A DNA stretch of 64,000 bases from Tetragonia tetragonoides (GCA_038025085.1 CM076144.1:22017501-22081500), one strand, 5' to 3'. Numbered from the stretch's first letter, positions 31,691 to 44,396 are shown. Notes: generated by a model not told the origin, from the letters alone. Numbers and translations are program-made.

Positions 31691-34113
31691 GTAATCACAT
31701 GAAACCATATATATCTTCTAGCATCAAGTTCCCTTAAAACATACTCCCATTATTATGCTCATAACACACTTAAGCAAATGTCCTACAATGCATAATCCTA
31801 GAAATTCATTCGTTTAAACAGCCCGTAGGGAGTTCATTTATGCAAGGGTCCATAAATGCAATGGTTCGTGATAACTACCATGCTTACCATAATATTCAAT
31901 GAATTTTACAAAGTGAATTGTGGTTCCATGATAATAAACAATCATGCTTAAAAGTTGATGTTCGGATAATATTTGAATATTTCCAACAAATGCATCAATG
32001 ATTCCTTATTTGAAAGAAAGAGACAAATTTCATGTAATACTCAAGAATACATCAACAACCACACATCATTTGCTACCACATCTTACCACACACATAGGAT
32101 CACAAAAATACATGTGAATGATTCAAGGGACCTATGTGTATCAACCATGTTCATGAATTTGAAAGAAGATCTCATTTCTTATTTGAAAGAAGATCTCATT
32201 TCTTATCTTATAGCACATGCATTATGCAACTTATCATTTTGAACTTAATTGAACATATATAAAGTACCAACTAAGACTCGTGAATGATCAACTTGCAATA
32301 ATTTAATGATAAGTTAGCATGTTCTAATCATGTGTGCCAAACAAAGGATCATCATCATTAACAATCAAGTAGTTCAAACAATTGTGGAAAGTTAAAGAAG
32401 GAATTTTCTTTTTCAAAACCAATGTTGTGCAACTTCCACTCAACCACAACATTCACAATTTTATTTTATTTTTTTAAGTTTTATTGAACATTCACAATCA
32501 TGTAACCATTGAAGAAATATAAATTTATGCCCATGATTACATAATTGAGAATACTTAAGAGATTATGCAAAAATCCCTTAAAAAAATGTACATTGTTAAT
32601 GAAGTGTGATGATGACTTACCCATGAATTTGCATATACTTAACTTACCAAGAATCACACTTCTTCCATCAAATGCTATTAGTGAGAGAATATATGAGATG
32701 CCTTCATTGTGATTCATGAACAACCACTAACCATGTGCCACAAATGGTTGCTCTCTCCCACTAGTGTCTACAAACTCAATTAGTTGTGAGATATAGGAAC
32801 CCAAACATATTTGGGTACCTTTCCAAAGGATGCATCAAGCAAAACACTCTTTTTAATACATACAAATATCACATGTTGACAATTCATTTCATGAGCATTT
32901 TTTCTTGCTTGACAACATGAGTTATAAAGGCCGATTTTACCACAATTCATGTTAAAACGATTACAAGACAAGATAACACATTTAGACCTTGAATTCCATG
33001 AATCTTTCTTGTCTTTTAATCTTAACTCATTTCGGATCTTATTGTGGTCATCAATCAGCCAACAATCTATAGGACAAACATTGTTCCATGTAATGTTCAT
33101 TATGACATATTTATATACATGTTTCAAGTATTCTTGGAAGATCGCATCTTTGACCTTTTTAACTTTCAAGGCATCATTAGCAAGTAGCAGGTCAGATGAT
33201 AAAGACTTAAAACATGTAAAACTCATATTATCACAAATAACATGTTCACAACCATCATGCACTTTCAAAGAATCAAGTACACTTAGCAACATGAAACTGT
33301 TCGTCACTATTCCCATCATTGTTTCCTTTGAAATTGGATATTGTTTTCTAAGAAATGCATTTTCGCATTTAAAACAACTTCTTTTCATAAACGCATTTCT
33401 TAGATAAAATATCAATCCATTCAGAGTATTAAGTAACATGTATTTTGCATACCATAAATGGAGAAAATAATTAAGGAAAACATTCATCATATTAACCAAG
33501 TTAAATATGCAAGAAACATGCAATTTTTCTTTGAACATATGAAAGTTTACCTCAATGAATTTCCTCTCTGATTGGTGTCACTTTCTGATGTCAAGTCCTC
33601 TTTGGCTGTAGGATCTCGAGCTTTCTTCTCATCCGAAATTTTCCAAGTTGCTATCATGATTAGCATGAGGGAATAGTTAGGGGGTTCCTTAAGACGTTCC
33701 GCTTAATGTGCAACTTTGAAAGCACCATATATCTCCTTTGAGGTGTTGCTAGCGGCACAGTGGTTGGGCACTTTTGGATCTAGACCACGTCGAAGAGTTG
33801 TTGTTGTTTTGGCATTGTTTTCAAGCTTTTGGAGGTCGTTGGCGTCGACCATGCTTTTGGACTCGTTGGCAATTTCTCCTTTATAATTTTCCACTTCAGC
33901 GATGAGGAAAAGAGCTTTAGCAACAAGTTTCCAAAAAGTCCATAACTTTCTGCTTAGATGAAGGTCTTCATAAATTTATCCACCAAGACAAAGTTGGTAG
34001 ACAAACAAAGCTGGAGAGAAGTATTTGGATCTTATGTTTAAGGTAGTGCACTCACTTTTGTGGATCTCTCAAAAGGGGTTAGTTTTTTGTGTGAGACCTG
34101 CTCTGATACCAAT
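31691..34113 (-). pseudogene. Ty1/copia element C, Sirevirus-like gag-pol remnant
   Basis: Degraded minus-strand copia polyprotein. 33703-33894 gives the gag segment TSKEIYGAFKVAH. 32780-33538 ends in a zinc-knuckle-like region (MNCGKIGLYNSCC) and KYVWVPISHN. 32481-32723 reads as the protease-to-pre-integrase segment (FLSLIAFDGRSV-like wording, then HFINNVHFFKGFLHNLLSI). These blocks match the order in Sirevirus-type copia polyproteins. Beyond about 32400 only fragments are left. Many cysteine-to-tyrosine and glycine-to-arginine-type changes suggest old decay. Confidence 0.6.
34100..34112 (-). promoter_or_regulatory. Primer binding site of element C
   Basis: The minus strand reads TTGGTATCAGAGC, complementary to initiator tRNA-Met, one base inside the LTR edge at 34114. 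Confidence 0.88.
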
Positions 34114-36060
34114 TGTTAGAATGCACTTCGTGAGACACAAGGGGGGGGTTCAATTGTGTCACCTATTTTTCGGTTCTTTTTCGTTTCTGTTATGAAAGGA
34201 ACAAACTTAGGAGCAGAGGTCCTATGTCTGTTTCCACTGGAAAGAAGTAAATGCGGAAACGTGAATATAAAGATATAAAAGTATAAATGACACAAGACGT
34301 TTTTAACGTGGAAACCACCCAATGCTTAATAGGGAGTAAAACAACGATCTACTCTCTCTAGTAGGACTTCACAACTTCTTGATGTATTCCGAGCCAACGG
34401 TGTACAAGCTCATTCCTAACTTGCTACAACCACAACTTAACTTTAGTTTCCAAGTCCACCTAACTCTATCACACAAGAGCAGGCACAACTTCCCTACAAG
34501 TTGCCAAGACTCACACGCCAATATAGGGCTATGAGCAAACCTACAACTTCACTCAAGTTGCCAAGTCCACAACTTTCTTGAGTTGCCAAGCCACCTAACT
34601 CTATCACACAAGAGCAGGCACAACTTCCCTACAAGTTGTCAAGACTCACACGCCAATATAGGGTTATGAGTAAACACACAACTTCCCTACAAGTTGCCAA
34701 TACTCACAAGCCAACACTTTAGCTTTGAGCAAGCTTTCTCTCAAGAAGATACAAACTCAACCTTTTACAATGCTTCTAAAATAAGCGGATAACGTTACAA
34801 ATATTAAGGCTTTGTCAAAACATAAAAAGCACAAGAGTCAAAACCTAAAAGATACTTCCTTAAATCAACGGAGCCTTTGTCACTGAATATTAAGGCTTGA
34901 AAAGCATTCAAAGTAACTCATAAAATCAGTCATGTGACTTTGCTTAATGGTTAGGTATTTTGAAAGCAAAGGCTCCAATATGTCAAATCATATCCCATGT
35001 TTCCTTAACACATAGCAACCTTAAAATTCAGTTTGATAAGACAAGGGAGCCTCCTTGTTTTCTCAAAAAACTAGGCAAAGGTTGCTTGTTTGACATATTC
35101 AATGCACAAGGCTCTAAAAAGTAACTTTACTTTTTGGCTTAAAACTTGCTTTAGTAAATCAGAGAACTTTGTTTGAAATCAGCTTTCAAATGATTCTTTT
35201 AAGCACAACAAAATACCCATTGGATAATAGCATGATACAAAACAAGTTGCAAGATATTTTGCTTTTCGAATTTAATTTAGTAAAACTAGAAAAGGTGTGT
35301 GGGACCTGATTGTGGGACCGTGATTCCAGCTCAGGTTCCATAAGCCAGTTTTACCCTCAAGTTAATTTCGCCCATTTTACAAGTGGGTAAGTAAAGAGTT
35401 CCACCACATGCTAATTTAAATCAGTATTTTTGGGTTTCCAAAACAATCTTAAATTCAATTTACTTTGACCCAAAAACACATTGGATAATGGTATGTCACT
35501 AAGCAAGTTGTGAAAAGCAAAAGATGCTCTTTTTGCTTTTAGAACACCTAACTTCATTCTTTATTCAAAACTGAGTTTTATTTGCTGTAGACCAAATCTG
35601 GGCATACTTTCAAATACACTAGAAAACATATTGCTTAATAGCATGTATCCAAGCAAGTGGCCATAAAGTAAAACATGCATTTTTGCTTTGAAAATGTTTT
35701 GCCACTTACTTTATGTAAGCCAGTGGTTTTTCCAGTTCTGGTAGACTTTTAAGTTCACTTAAAAACCAGTTTACAATAAAGACATGAGCTAAGAAAGTTT
35801 TGAAAATCTTTTCCGAAAATCTTTTTGCAAAACGTTTTAGAGTTGGGAACTGACTGAGCTTGGTCCATGGTCTGGCCCTTCAGTCTATTCCCATTTTCCA
35901 GCAACTTTCACACTATCTTTTTGTTCCCAATTAATTGTTCCAATTCTAAGGTCCAAGTCTAAGGCACGAATACATGAAAGACTAATAAGTAAAAATATCA
36001 ATCTTCACTTGATTGTCTTCATGTTTCATCTTTGAGTAATCCTTCACCATGTTGTCTTTA
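34114..36060 (-). repeat. Element C 5' LTR
   Basis: In plus orientation it starts TGTTAGAATGCAC directly after the primer binding site. The outer end is not certain and is estimated near 36060, where the sequence becomes AT-rich. It contains an imperfect tandem duplication with a 135-bp period (34456-34550 and 34591-34680, starting CCACCTAACTCTATCACAC). No coding sequence. Confidence 0.6.
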
Positions 36061-36209
36061 AATAATATTTAAATTAAAAAATGGTCAAGTATTAAATAGA
36101 CACTTTTATTATTTACATTTAATACATAAACTTAAATGATCACCATAAAAACCATAATGACAAAATAAAAAGGAAAAAGAAAAGAAAACATAATAGTCAC
36201 TAAGAATGT

Positions 36210-36210
<1 letters not shown>

Positions 36211-36259
<49 letters not shown>
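36211..36259. repeat. (AC)n microsatellite
   Basis: About 49 bp of pure AC repeats. It lies at the left edge of the first copy of a short duplication (36262-36391). Confidence 0.97.
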
Positions 36260-36261
<2 letters not shown>

Positions 36262-36263
<2 letters not shown>

Positions 36264-36391
36264 ATATTTCTTCTCACTAATTTTGTTTCTGATGCTCGGC
36301 TCCATAACCATCGCAGAAATCCAACCGGGTATAATAATCCATGGATTAACATTTTTTTACGGAGATCTCGATGGTTAGTATAGTTTCGTTG

Positions 36392-36485
<94 letters not shown>

Positions 36486-36614
36486 TTCTTCCACTCACTA
36501 ATTTTGTTTCTGATGCTCGGCTCCATAACCACGGCAGAAATCCAACCGGGTATAATAATCCATGGAATAACATCTTTTTTACGGAGATCTCGACGGTTGG
36601 TATAGTTTCGTTGA
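36262..36614. repeat. Direct duplication of about 130 bp around compound microsatellite
   Basis: Copy 1 (36262-36391) and copy 2 (36478-36614) share AATATTTCTTC, then GATGCTCGGCTCCATAACCA and TAATAATCCATGGA, ending at TAGTTTCGTTG. Each copy is preceded by a dinucleotide run. Between them lies (TC)n 36394-36442 fused to (TA)n 36443-36478. Confidence 0.92.
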
Positions 36615-37540
36615 AGTAGAAATCTTTACGGCCTTCCAAATCTTCATTCCCACAAAACCATAAACTCTTAAAATAGAAGAGACTAAAACCCCCATAAAAA
36701 GGGGATAGAACTACTCCCACAAACGATTAGACAAACTTATTAAAACTAAACAAAATCATCAAAAACTAATGCAAACAACAAGGAAAATAACAAAAACAAT
36801 GATTAGAATCAACCATTCTCGGCCTGGAGAATACTTTAGTGATTGAGGCTAGGGTTTAGAGAGAGAAAAGGAGACTAGGTTTGTGAAGGATGGCTAATGT
36901 ATGCAAAATAAGGGCAATAGATGGAGGAACATGGTGCTCAACTGAAAATACTAACAATTCAAATAGACAAGTCACAAGAGAGTTATAAGAGCTGAATTTG
37001 TTCAGGAAATATATACTTGGCTTTCTCTTAGTATGTTCATATATTAGTCTGATGTATTTACTTTTTCCATAGGTGTAGTCTCATATATGGCTAATGTGGT
37101 AGCTGTTTTGTTTATAAAAGTTCACCTAATATAAAATAATAATAAAATTGCAAAATTCTTACCAACTGCAATGAATCTGGGTAAGCTCAAGCTACTAGAA
37201 TATATGCCTGTAGATAATTGTAATATTTAACTATGGAGTTGGGGGGATGCGATAAGAACACAGTGTTGCCAACTTGCCAGTGTACTTTGGACGGAAATAC
37301 TAAATACTTGTAATTTGCTAATATTGTTAAAAAGTAAATTGTATACTTCCTTTTGGAAATGAGAAAAGAAATTTATTTATTTACTTACTTGATTGATAAG
37401 CTATTTATTTTTTGTAACGAGACTATCATAACATAGGCTATACTATAAGGAATAGTATTTGTTTATAAATTCTACTATGCACATAATTCATTAGGCATTT
37501 ACGATTTATTTTTTATAGGGTTGGTATTTGTTCAATAGTT
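36615..37540. other. AT-rich non-coding, probably body of a small Helitron
   Basis: No supported ORF. It lies upstream of a Helitron-type 3' terminus at 37541-37570 and could be its body. I did not find a matching TC-type 5' end. Confidence 0.35.
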
Positions 37541-37570
37541 ATACCGTGCAACGCACAGGTACTAAACTAG
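37541..37570 (+). mobile_element. Helitron 3' terminus (plus strand)
   Basis: ACCGTGC-AAC-GCACAGGT forms a GC-rich hairpin about 10 bases before CTAG, followed by T, the standard Helitron 3' end. The opposite-strand end at 45046-45074 has the same architecture and similar wording. Confidence 0.65.
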
Positions 37571-37875
37571 TTCACTACCGAGTTTAAATAGCTTGATGAT
37601 ACGAAAATTATTAGTGTAAAACTAGAGGGAGTATGTTTTTTAAATCTTTTCTTATTAGTTAAGGACTTTGTATCCTCTCCAATTCTCTTCATTTCCTAAA
37701 TGGAGGGCTAATCGCCTTCTCTCATTTTAGCTACTTGCATTTATTTAGTTCAAAAATTGCTTAGAACAAGATCTCACCCTTCATGTAGTAAATAGAGTCC
37801 TTCATTTCTTTTAACAAATGGAGATGATCGCAACCCTTGGTGAAGTGTCATAATAAATATTATTGTAGGGCATGG

Positions 37876-38215
37876 TAGAGCTGCCAAAAACTGACCCGAT
37901 CCGAACACAACCCGTCACAGACCCGACCGAAACCCGACCAGAATAGGTTCAAACCCAAAATGACTCACGTGTCTTGACTCGAGATCGAAATGACCCAACC
38001 TAAATCCGAAAGTTATGAGACAACATTTATCAAACCCATTAGGTAACTCGAAATCGAACCCTTATTTGACCCGATGTATTCAACCCATATTTGACCCGGC
38101 CCATATTTAACCCGACCCATATTTGACTCAACCTGACTTGTATTTGACTCGACCCGACCCGTATTTGACTCGACCCGACCCAAAACGACCTGACAAAATT
38201 AGTTGTAATTGTAAC
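37876..38215. mobile_element. hAT-like terminus with GACCCG arrays, incomplete
   Basis: TAGAGCTGCCAAAA at 37876 closely matches the terminal repeat of the hAT element at 5051-5599. It is followed by degenerate ACCCGACC and ATTTGACCCG-type repeats to about 38200. I found no opposite terminal repeat and no 8-bp duplication, so it is probably truncated. Confidence 0.5.
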
Positions 38216-41212
38216 TGTCAAATGTTAATAAATGACATAAATTAGTAGAAAACTATCAAAAAGTGCTACAAAATGCTAATAAACTAGGTTTAGCTGTAGC
38301 TGAAAGTTGCAGGGTTATCTTTCACAAAATTAAAGCTTTCAAGAGGTAGCTTTTTTTGAAAAGCTAGTTGTTTATGCCAAACATAGCCTAAACTTACATT
38401 AATGGTATTTCCTTGTTGGGCTTCATGTTAAACGCACCAAAATGAATATAACTATTTTATTGTTTAATTGACACTTACAAAACATAGAAAGTGCTATGTC
38501 TTAGAAATTGTGATTTTCCTTCTTGTTTGGTTAACAAAAATAATGTGAGAACCAAACAAGATTAGACACTTTTATTAAATTTCCATTTCTCATAAATTTC
38601 TAGTTCCACTTCCCATAGGAGCTTACTTCACATGACTAAGCAAATTACCACTAACATTATATTTATACATCATTTGGCTTTGTAATTGTTTGTATAGCCC
38701 GAATTAAAGTCCCAAGTTAAGTTTTGCAACTTTGCGCCAACACTCCAAAGACGTCGCATTTTTTTTTATCAAAGTACCTAATCACAGATTCCTCACAAGT
38801 CATAACAAGCGAATCAATATCAACTAACTCCATGAAGCAAATGGTGACCATATCAATGAATAACCAATTGCTTTAGATAATGCAAGTGTAGATCAATGGA
38901 ATATCACAGAAGATTATTAAACCAGATATTAAAAAGCTCAACATTATAGACAAACAAGGAGCACATTTAACCCAAGAGATGCATAATAAAAATTGATAAA
39001 CTCATTCCATAATTGATCTTAGAAAAACAGTCATCTTCAACTCTTTGGATACATCTTCAACCCTTTGGAGGAAATTGCAGATAGATAACGCAGTTCCATT
39101 CAATATAATGGATTCAATTAGACCCTTTCACATTGTGTTTTGAATAGAAAAGCTTCAAATTGTAGTAGTGAAATGTAGTCAATTTTAAAACAATAATACA
39201 TTTTTTTCAAAATGACCAAAAACTTAAAAAAAAAAAATTAACCAAGTATGATCAAAAACCAAAGAAATGGAAAATGTGATGATTAATGATGGGTCTCAGG
39301 ATTTGAATAGTTTTCTACATACCCAAAAGTTCAGGATTTTCAGCACTATAAACATCATTGACCCATAAAGATAGATAAACATCACAAAAAATAGATCAAA
39401 AACTAAAAACCAATGAAAATAATGATTTCAAAATCAAAAGAAAACAATAATTTTAATTGATAGTTAGCATCTCAGACATAGACTTTCCCCTTTGGTTTTC
39501 ATCAATAACAATCAATGTGCAAGGATAACAGAAAGTTTGTTCATCACTGATGCTCATATACCAATTCAACAAAGATTGAAAAATATGAAACAACTATAAA
39601 CAAAAATAAAAAATGCAGATAAACAGAGATTGGATATCAGCGACATAATAGTTTTCTTCAAATCCTCGAAAGGAACTTGCAGAAAGATAACGCAGTTTGT
39701 CAAATTGGCATCACATATCCAATCACTAATCAATTTCTCAAATTGATTCAAAACAAAACATCAAATTGTAAAGATAAATAACAGATTAACAACAACATTC
39801 TAAGTAAGGAGAAAAAGAACTGAAACTAAAGATGAATGATCTGTCTAAATTGAACAATCGATGATAGCATGGAAAGGAAGCATTTGAAGGAAGAAGAGAG
39901 AGAAAATGAGAGAGGGGGGCTGGGTTTAAAAGGGAGACGGTAAACCCTAAAATGGGACTGAGAAATTTTGGGGAGAACAAAGAGGGCAAAGAGGGCTTTT
40001 AGCCTTTTACTTTGGGTTTTGGGAGGCTGAAATGGGTTGCCGTCAAGTAATTTAAACTAATCCACAAAGGTACTTGGTCCAAGAATGAGCTTGGCCCAAA
40101 TAAGTAACCAAATACATTCATTGATTGGGCTCAGTACATTTTTCTTTTTCTTTTTTTGATCTTAATACGGCAAGAGACACTAGCATCTCTTTTTTTGATC
40201 TTCTTTCTTTGGTCTCTATATGTCGAAACTAAAAATAGTCTTTGTAAAATAAAGAAGATGTAATTTGTTTCATAAGTGGCCAAATGAGAAAGGGCAAGAA
40301 TTGATATATACAGCCATATAACTGATGCAATTTTTTTTTTTAGTTACTTATTAAATTAGGGGAACAATAGTTACCAAAACTTTGCATATCCATGGTTGGA
40401 AGCCCGTTTAGGAGGAGATCAGAAATGCAATGATTGAGGGAATTGAATGATTCTACTTCATTTTGGTGGGAGGGGGGGGAGGGGGGAGAGGGTGAGGTGA
40501 GTCCATAGGGCGTAATTGTAGGTATGTTTTTTCGTTGCTCTGCTTCAATTTCCCTGTAAATAAATATGCAATTGGGAAGGGAATACAAAGAGAGAATGAG
40601 ATTAACAGTAAATAATGCGAATTCCAAAAGAGAAAGTGTGGATAATTGATTACCATTCAAATTGGCATGAGCAAAATCTACCTTCGATCATCTCTACCGT
40701 CATTTGTCTCCCGCCTATTTACAGAAAAGAGGAAACTGCATCCGAATGAGCAAAATCTAATTACAGAACATATCTCAATTAAAAAAATTATGCATTTCAA
40801 TTGAAACTCAAGCAATTAACATATCACTTAATCTCAAAATCAAGTCGCAAGTGAAAAAAGCAATTAACCCCTTGTTACTGAACTAAATTCCCAGACAAAA
40901 TCCAAAACCCCAACCTACATTTCTAAACTTACTCTCAAAAAAATAAACTCAACCATAAACACAACTTCAACAAACATGAACCCAACTCATCAGATCAACG
41001 AAGGAGAAGCATCACCACCATAAAAGTAAATATAATTAAGTAAATAAAATAAAAAGCAATGCAGGGAATATTCTGGGAAAACTTACTTGAAAGTTGAAGA
41101 TGAAAAGATGAAGGCAGGTCGGTGAGGTGAGTGAGAGATTAGAGGAAGATTAGATAGAAAGTGCAGCAAATAAGGATTTTACTTGAAGAGGAGAGAGAAA
41201 GTGGTTAAGAGA
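38216..41212. other. AT-rich intergenic sequence without supported genes
   Basis: Only short, unsupported ORFs. Two related segments lie 580 bp apart (39060-39130 and 39655-39725, sharing TTGCAGAAAGATAACGCAGT-type wording). 39992-40140 is similar to 63479-63620. Seven-to-ten-base G runs at 40469-40490 and T runs near 40330 are simple sequence. There is no tRNA or structured RNA that I can recognise. Confidence 0.5.
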
Positions 41213-41217
41213 ATTAT

Positions 41218-41533
41218 TGTTAGGTTTTTGATGTAGGATATTAGGCTAGGTAATTGTATGTTGGAGGAAGAGAGATGAATGCTAAGAGAGATGTGGAAAG
41301 ATGATTGTATTGCTTGATGCTCAAAATGCTTTACATCACCCCTATTTATAGTGGTGTAGGGTGGTAGACAATTCCCTAGATCTTTCTATGTCTAGAGTCT
41401 TCTTCATAATTATCCTAGACTATTATTCTAGATATTTCTAGGTAGACATTATTCTAGATGTGTCTAGGTAGGTATTAATCTAGATCTTTCTAGGCACTAA
41501 GCTTAGATATGATTTTTCTAGATTATTCTAACA
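41218..41533 (-). repeat. Element D 3' LTR
   Basis: 316 bp, TGTTAGG to CTAACA in plus orientation. Compared base by base with the 5' LTR, it differs only at two adjacent positions (CC at about 41374-41375 versus AT). A TATAAATA box on the minus strand is at 41343-41350. Confidence 0.95.
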
Positions 41534-41539
41534 CTCCCC

Positions 41540-41655
41540 CTAATCTAGAAAAAATCTTGAACTCCAAGTTGTTCTCTGAAGTGCATGAATTTTTTTGGTG
41601 GTAATGCCTTGGTAAATATGTCTGCGAGTTGCTCTTCGCGACGAGCCGGGCCTTC
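41540..41655 (-). pseudogene. Element D RNase H C-terminal end, fused to truncated RT
   Basis: The last codons of a copia polyprotein (REEQLADIFTKALPPKKF, then FREQLGVQDFF and stop) directly follow the RT fingers segment. The join near 41635-41655 lies in a roughly 20-base stretch that reads as RT (KARLVAK) in one frame and as the RNase H tail (GPARREEQ) in another. This points to deletion between two short similar sequences. Confidence 0.8.
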
Positions 41656-42989
41656 AATTTGTGGATGGAGCCATCTTCATTGTGCTTGATCTTGTAAACC
41701 CATTTGAAGCCTATTATGTCTTTCCCTTCGGGTCTGTCTATGAGCTCCCATGTGTCATTCTTCTCGATCATTCTGATCTCCTCGGTCATGGCTTCGATCC
41801 ATTTATCTTCTTTTGCTGCTTCTTGGAAGTTTTGTGGCTCACTGGCAAATAATGCAAATTCCGTGGTTGTTTGATTGCATTGATAATCTTCCAAGTAAGT
41901 CGGAGGGTGACGATCTCGTTGTGAGCGGCGCACTGGTTGAGGAGAATTTGTGAGACTTGATCTTGGAGATGAATTTGGTGAGTTCGGGCCTGTTGGAATC
42001 CTCGGAGATGAAGGTGCTTCTCCTTGATCACGAACTCCCTGAGAAGAGCTAGATGGAGAATATTCTTCTATGGCTGGCTGCGGAGCGTGTTCTGTCCATC
42101 TCTATTCTGCAACTTCATCGAATATGACGTCTCTTGAAATGATCAACTTCTTGGACTCAGGCTTGTAGAGGAGGTATCCTTTTGATTCATCACTGTATCC
42201 AATAAAGATACATTTTTCTCCCTTTTCATCCATTTTTTCTCGGTTCTCCTTTGGAATGTGGGAATAGGCAACGCACCCAAAAATTCTAAGGTGCTCAATT
42301 ACGGGCTTTCTTTTGTACCAAGCCTCGTAGGGTGTCATATCCTGAACCGCCTTTGTTGGAGATCTGTTTAGAATATAAACAGCTGTATGGACAGCTTCAG
42401 CCCAAAAGTATTTGGGCAAATTCTTTGCTTGTAGCATGCTGCGGGCCATTTCTGCAATTGTTCTATTTTTTCTTTCCGCTACACCATTTTGTTGAGGTGT
42501 GCGTCTTACGGTTAATTCTCTTCTGATTCCATGCTTCTTACAAAAGCTAAGGAATCTAGTACTTGTGAATTCTCCTCCACGATCTGTTCTAAGAGTTTTA
42601 AGAGGATGTCCACTTTGTTTTTCCATGAGAGCCTTGAATTGGACAAAGAATAAGAATGCCTCTGATTTATACTTTAAGAAATATACCCACATCATGCGGG
42701 TATAGTCATCCACAAATAGAAGAAAATATCTTCTACCGCCAATAGAGTTGTTCTTGGCTGCGCCCCAAATATCTGCATGAACAAGCTCTAACGGAGCCTT
42801 GGCCCTCCAAGACGTCTTAGGAAATGGCAATCTATGCATTTTTCCATAAATACAACCTTCACATATTTTCTTTTCATCATTTATTGGGGGAAGGCCAATC
42901 ACCATTTCCTTTTGATTTAAGAGTTTTAGACTCTTGTAGTGTAAGTGCCCGAATCTCCAATGCCACAATGTAGAATCATCACTGTGCAA
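41640..42989 (-). pseudogene. Element D integrase and start of RT
   Basis: 42102-42989 is open for 295 codons. It has the pre-integrase HHCC region (HWRFGHLHYKSLKLL, CEGCIYGKMHRLPFP) and the D,D35E core (ELVHADIWGA, LRTDRGGEFTSTRF, TPQQNGVAERKNRTI), then the C-terminal region (FIGYSDESKGYLLY). A TAG at 42102-42104 interrupts it. The same frame then continues into the Ser/Pro-rich linker and the RT start (WIEAMTEEIRMIEKNDTWEL, IGFKWVYKIKHNEDG), stopping where the deletion begins. Confidence 0.9.
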
Positions 42990-43075
42990 TTGAAAGCAAC
43001 TTTTTGCTTTAGTGGCATTCTTAATGGAAATATTTTATTTGAGGCCATTTTTACTGTTGTGACTAATTGACCCTT

Positions 43076-44396
43076 TTACTTGTCATATATGATACATTTA
43101 TCCTCATCAAATTTAACCATGTAGCCTCTTTGGACTAACTGGCCCACACTTAGTAGACTTTGAGCAAGGCCCGGGACATAAAAAACATCATCAATGATTT
43201 TGGATGAGCCGTTTTCAGTTTTAACGGCGATTGTCCCTTTCCCTACTACATCTTGAGATCTTCCATCACCAAGAGTAATTTGAGATTTAACATTTTCATC
43301 AAATTTGACAAACGCTTTTTTATCGCTTGTCATGTGGTTTGAACAACCACTATCTAAATACCAAATATCAGAGGATTCTTGGTGGTCATTTAGACAAGAA
43401 TAAAACAATTGATTAGAAGGGTCATTTTTCTTTATGAAATTAGCCTCATCTTTTTGCCGGAACCAACAATCTTTTTCAAGATGGGTGTGTCTTTTGCATT
43501 TTTTGCATTTAAACCGGCAATCTTTTGTGTCGTGATTATTTTTCTTGCATAATTTGCAATAGGAACTCGATTGAATGTTTTCTCGGTCCCCATGATTTCC
43601 ATAATCATCTCTCTCCCTACCACGGTTATTTAATGTTCCTCTTTTTTGTTGGAAATTTTTACCGTGGCTATATTGATTTTTATTTTCTCTATTATAAGAG
43701 AATTTCAATTTGGCTTGGAAAACCTGTTCTAGTGGCTCATCTTCAAATCTACGCATTCTCTCTTCATGTGCATGGAGTGAACCCATTAGTTCAGTTAAGG
43801 TTAGCGTAGATAAATCTTTAGACTCCTCTATTGCAGCCACAACAATGATCAAATTTTGCCGGAAGGCTTCTTAATATTTTTTGTATGATTTTTAGATCTT
43901 GAATGGTGTCTCCATAGCTACGAATTTGATTAGTGATATTAGAGACACGGGTAAAGAATGCTTGAATTGTTTCTCCTTCCGACATTAATAATGTATCAAA
44001 ATCCTTCCAAAGAGATTGAAGTTTAATGATAATTACCTTATCGGAGCCCTTAAACTCTTTTTGTAGATTACTCCAAGCCTCCTTGGCCGTTGTTGCAGCC
44101 ATAATTCTTGGGAAGATTGTTTCTGCAACTCCCCGATGGATGACCGATAGTGCAGCAGAGTCCCGCCTTCGATCTTCTTCATATTGTTTTCTTTTATTTT
44201 CATCCCAAGATGCTAATTCGGTAACATCTTTTGGTGCTCGGTACCCATTTTGTACCAAATCCCAGAGGCCTTGTGCCATTAGCAAGGTCCTCATTTGAAT
44301 ACTCCAATAATCATATTTCTCCCCGGTGAATATTGGTACCCAATTATTTTGAGCATATGTAAATGTAGTGTTTGAGGTTGATGGTGATGATGCCAT
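43076..44396 (-). pseudogene. Element D gag and protease
   Basis: 43818-44396 is the gag N-terminal half (MASSPSTSNTTFTYAQNNWV, YDYWSIQMRTLLMAQGLWDL, TTAKEAWSNLQKEFKGSDKV). A one-base insertion near 43848 shifts into 43076-43852, with the second gag part (LSTLTLTELMGSLHAHEER), a basic zinc-finger region (CKLCKKNNHDTKDC) and the copia protease (WYLDSGCSNHMT, GDGRSQDVVGKGTIAV). A TAA at 43076 and a further shift near 43030 separate it from the integrase frame. The ATG at 44394-44396 is the natural start, about 85 bp from the primer binding site. Confidence 0.9.

Noticed and set aside
36200..36720. ORFs with long alternating ER, CV, SL or YI repeats
   Set aside because: They are translations of AC, TC and TA microsatellites.
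40340..40660. 106-residue minus-strand ORF
   Set aside because: It has no domain, low-complexity Pro/Ser content from a G-run, and no conserved neighbours.
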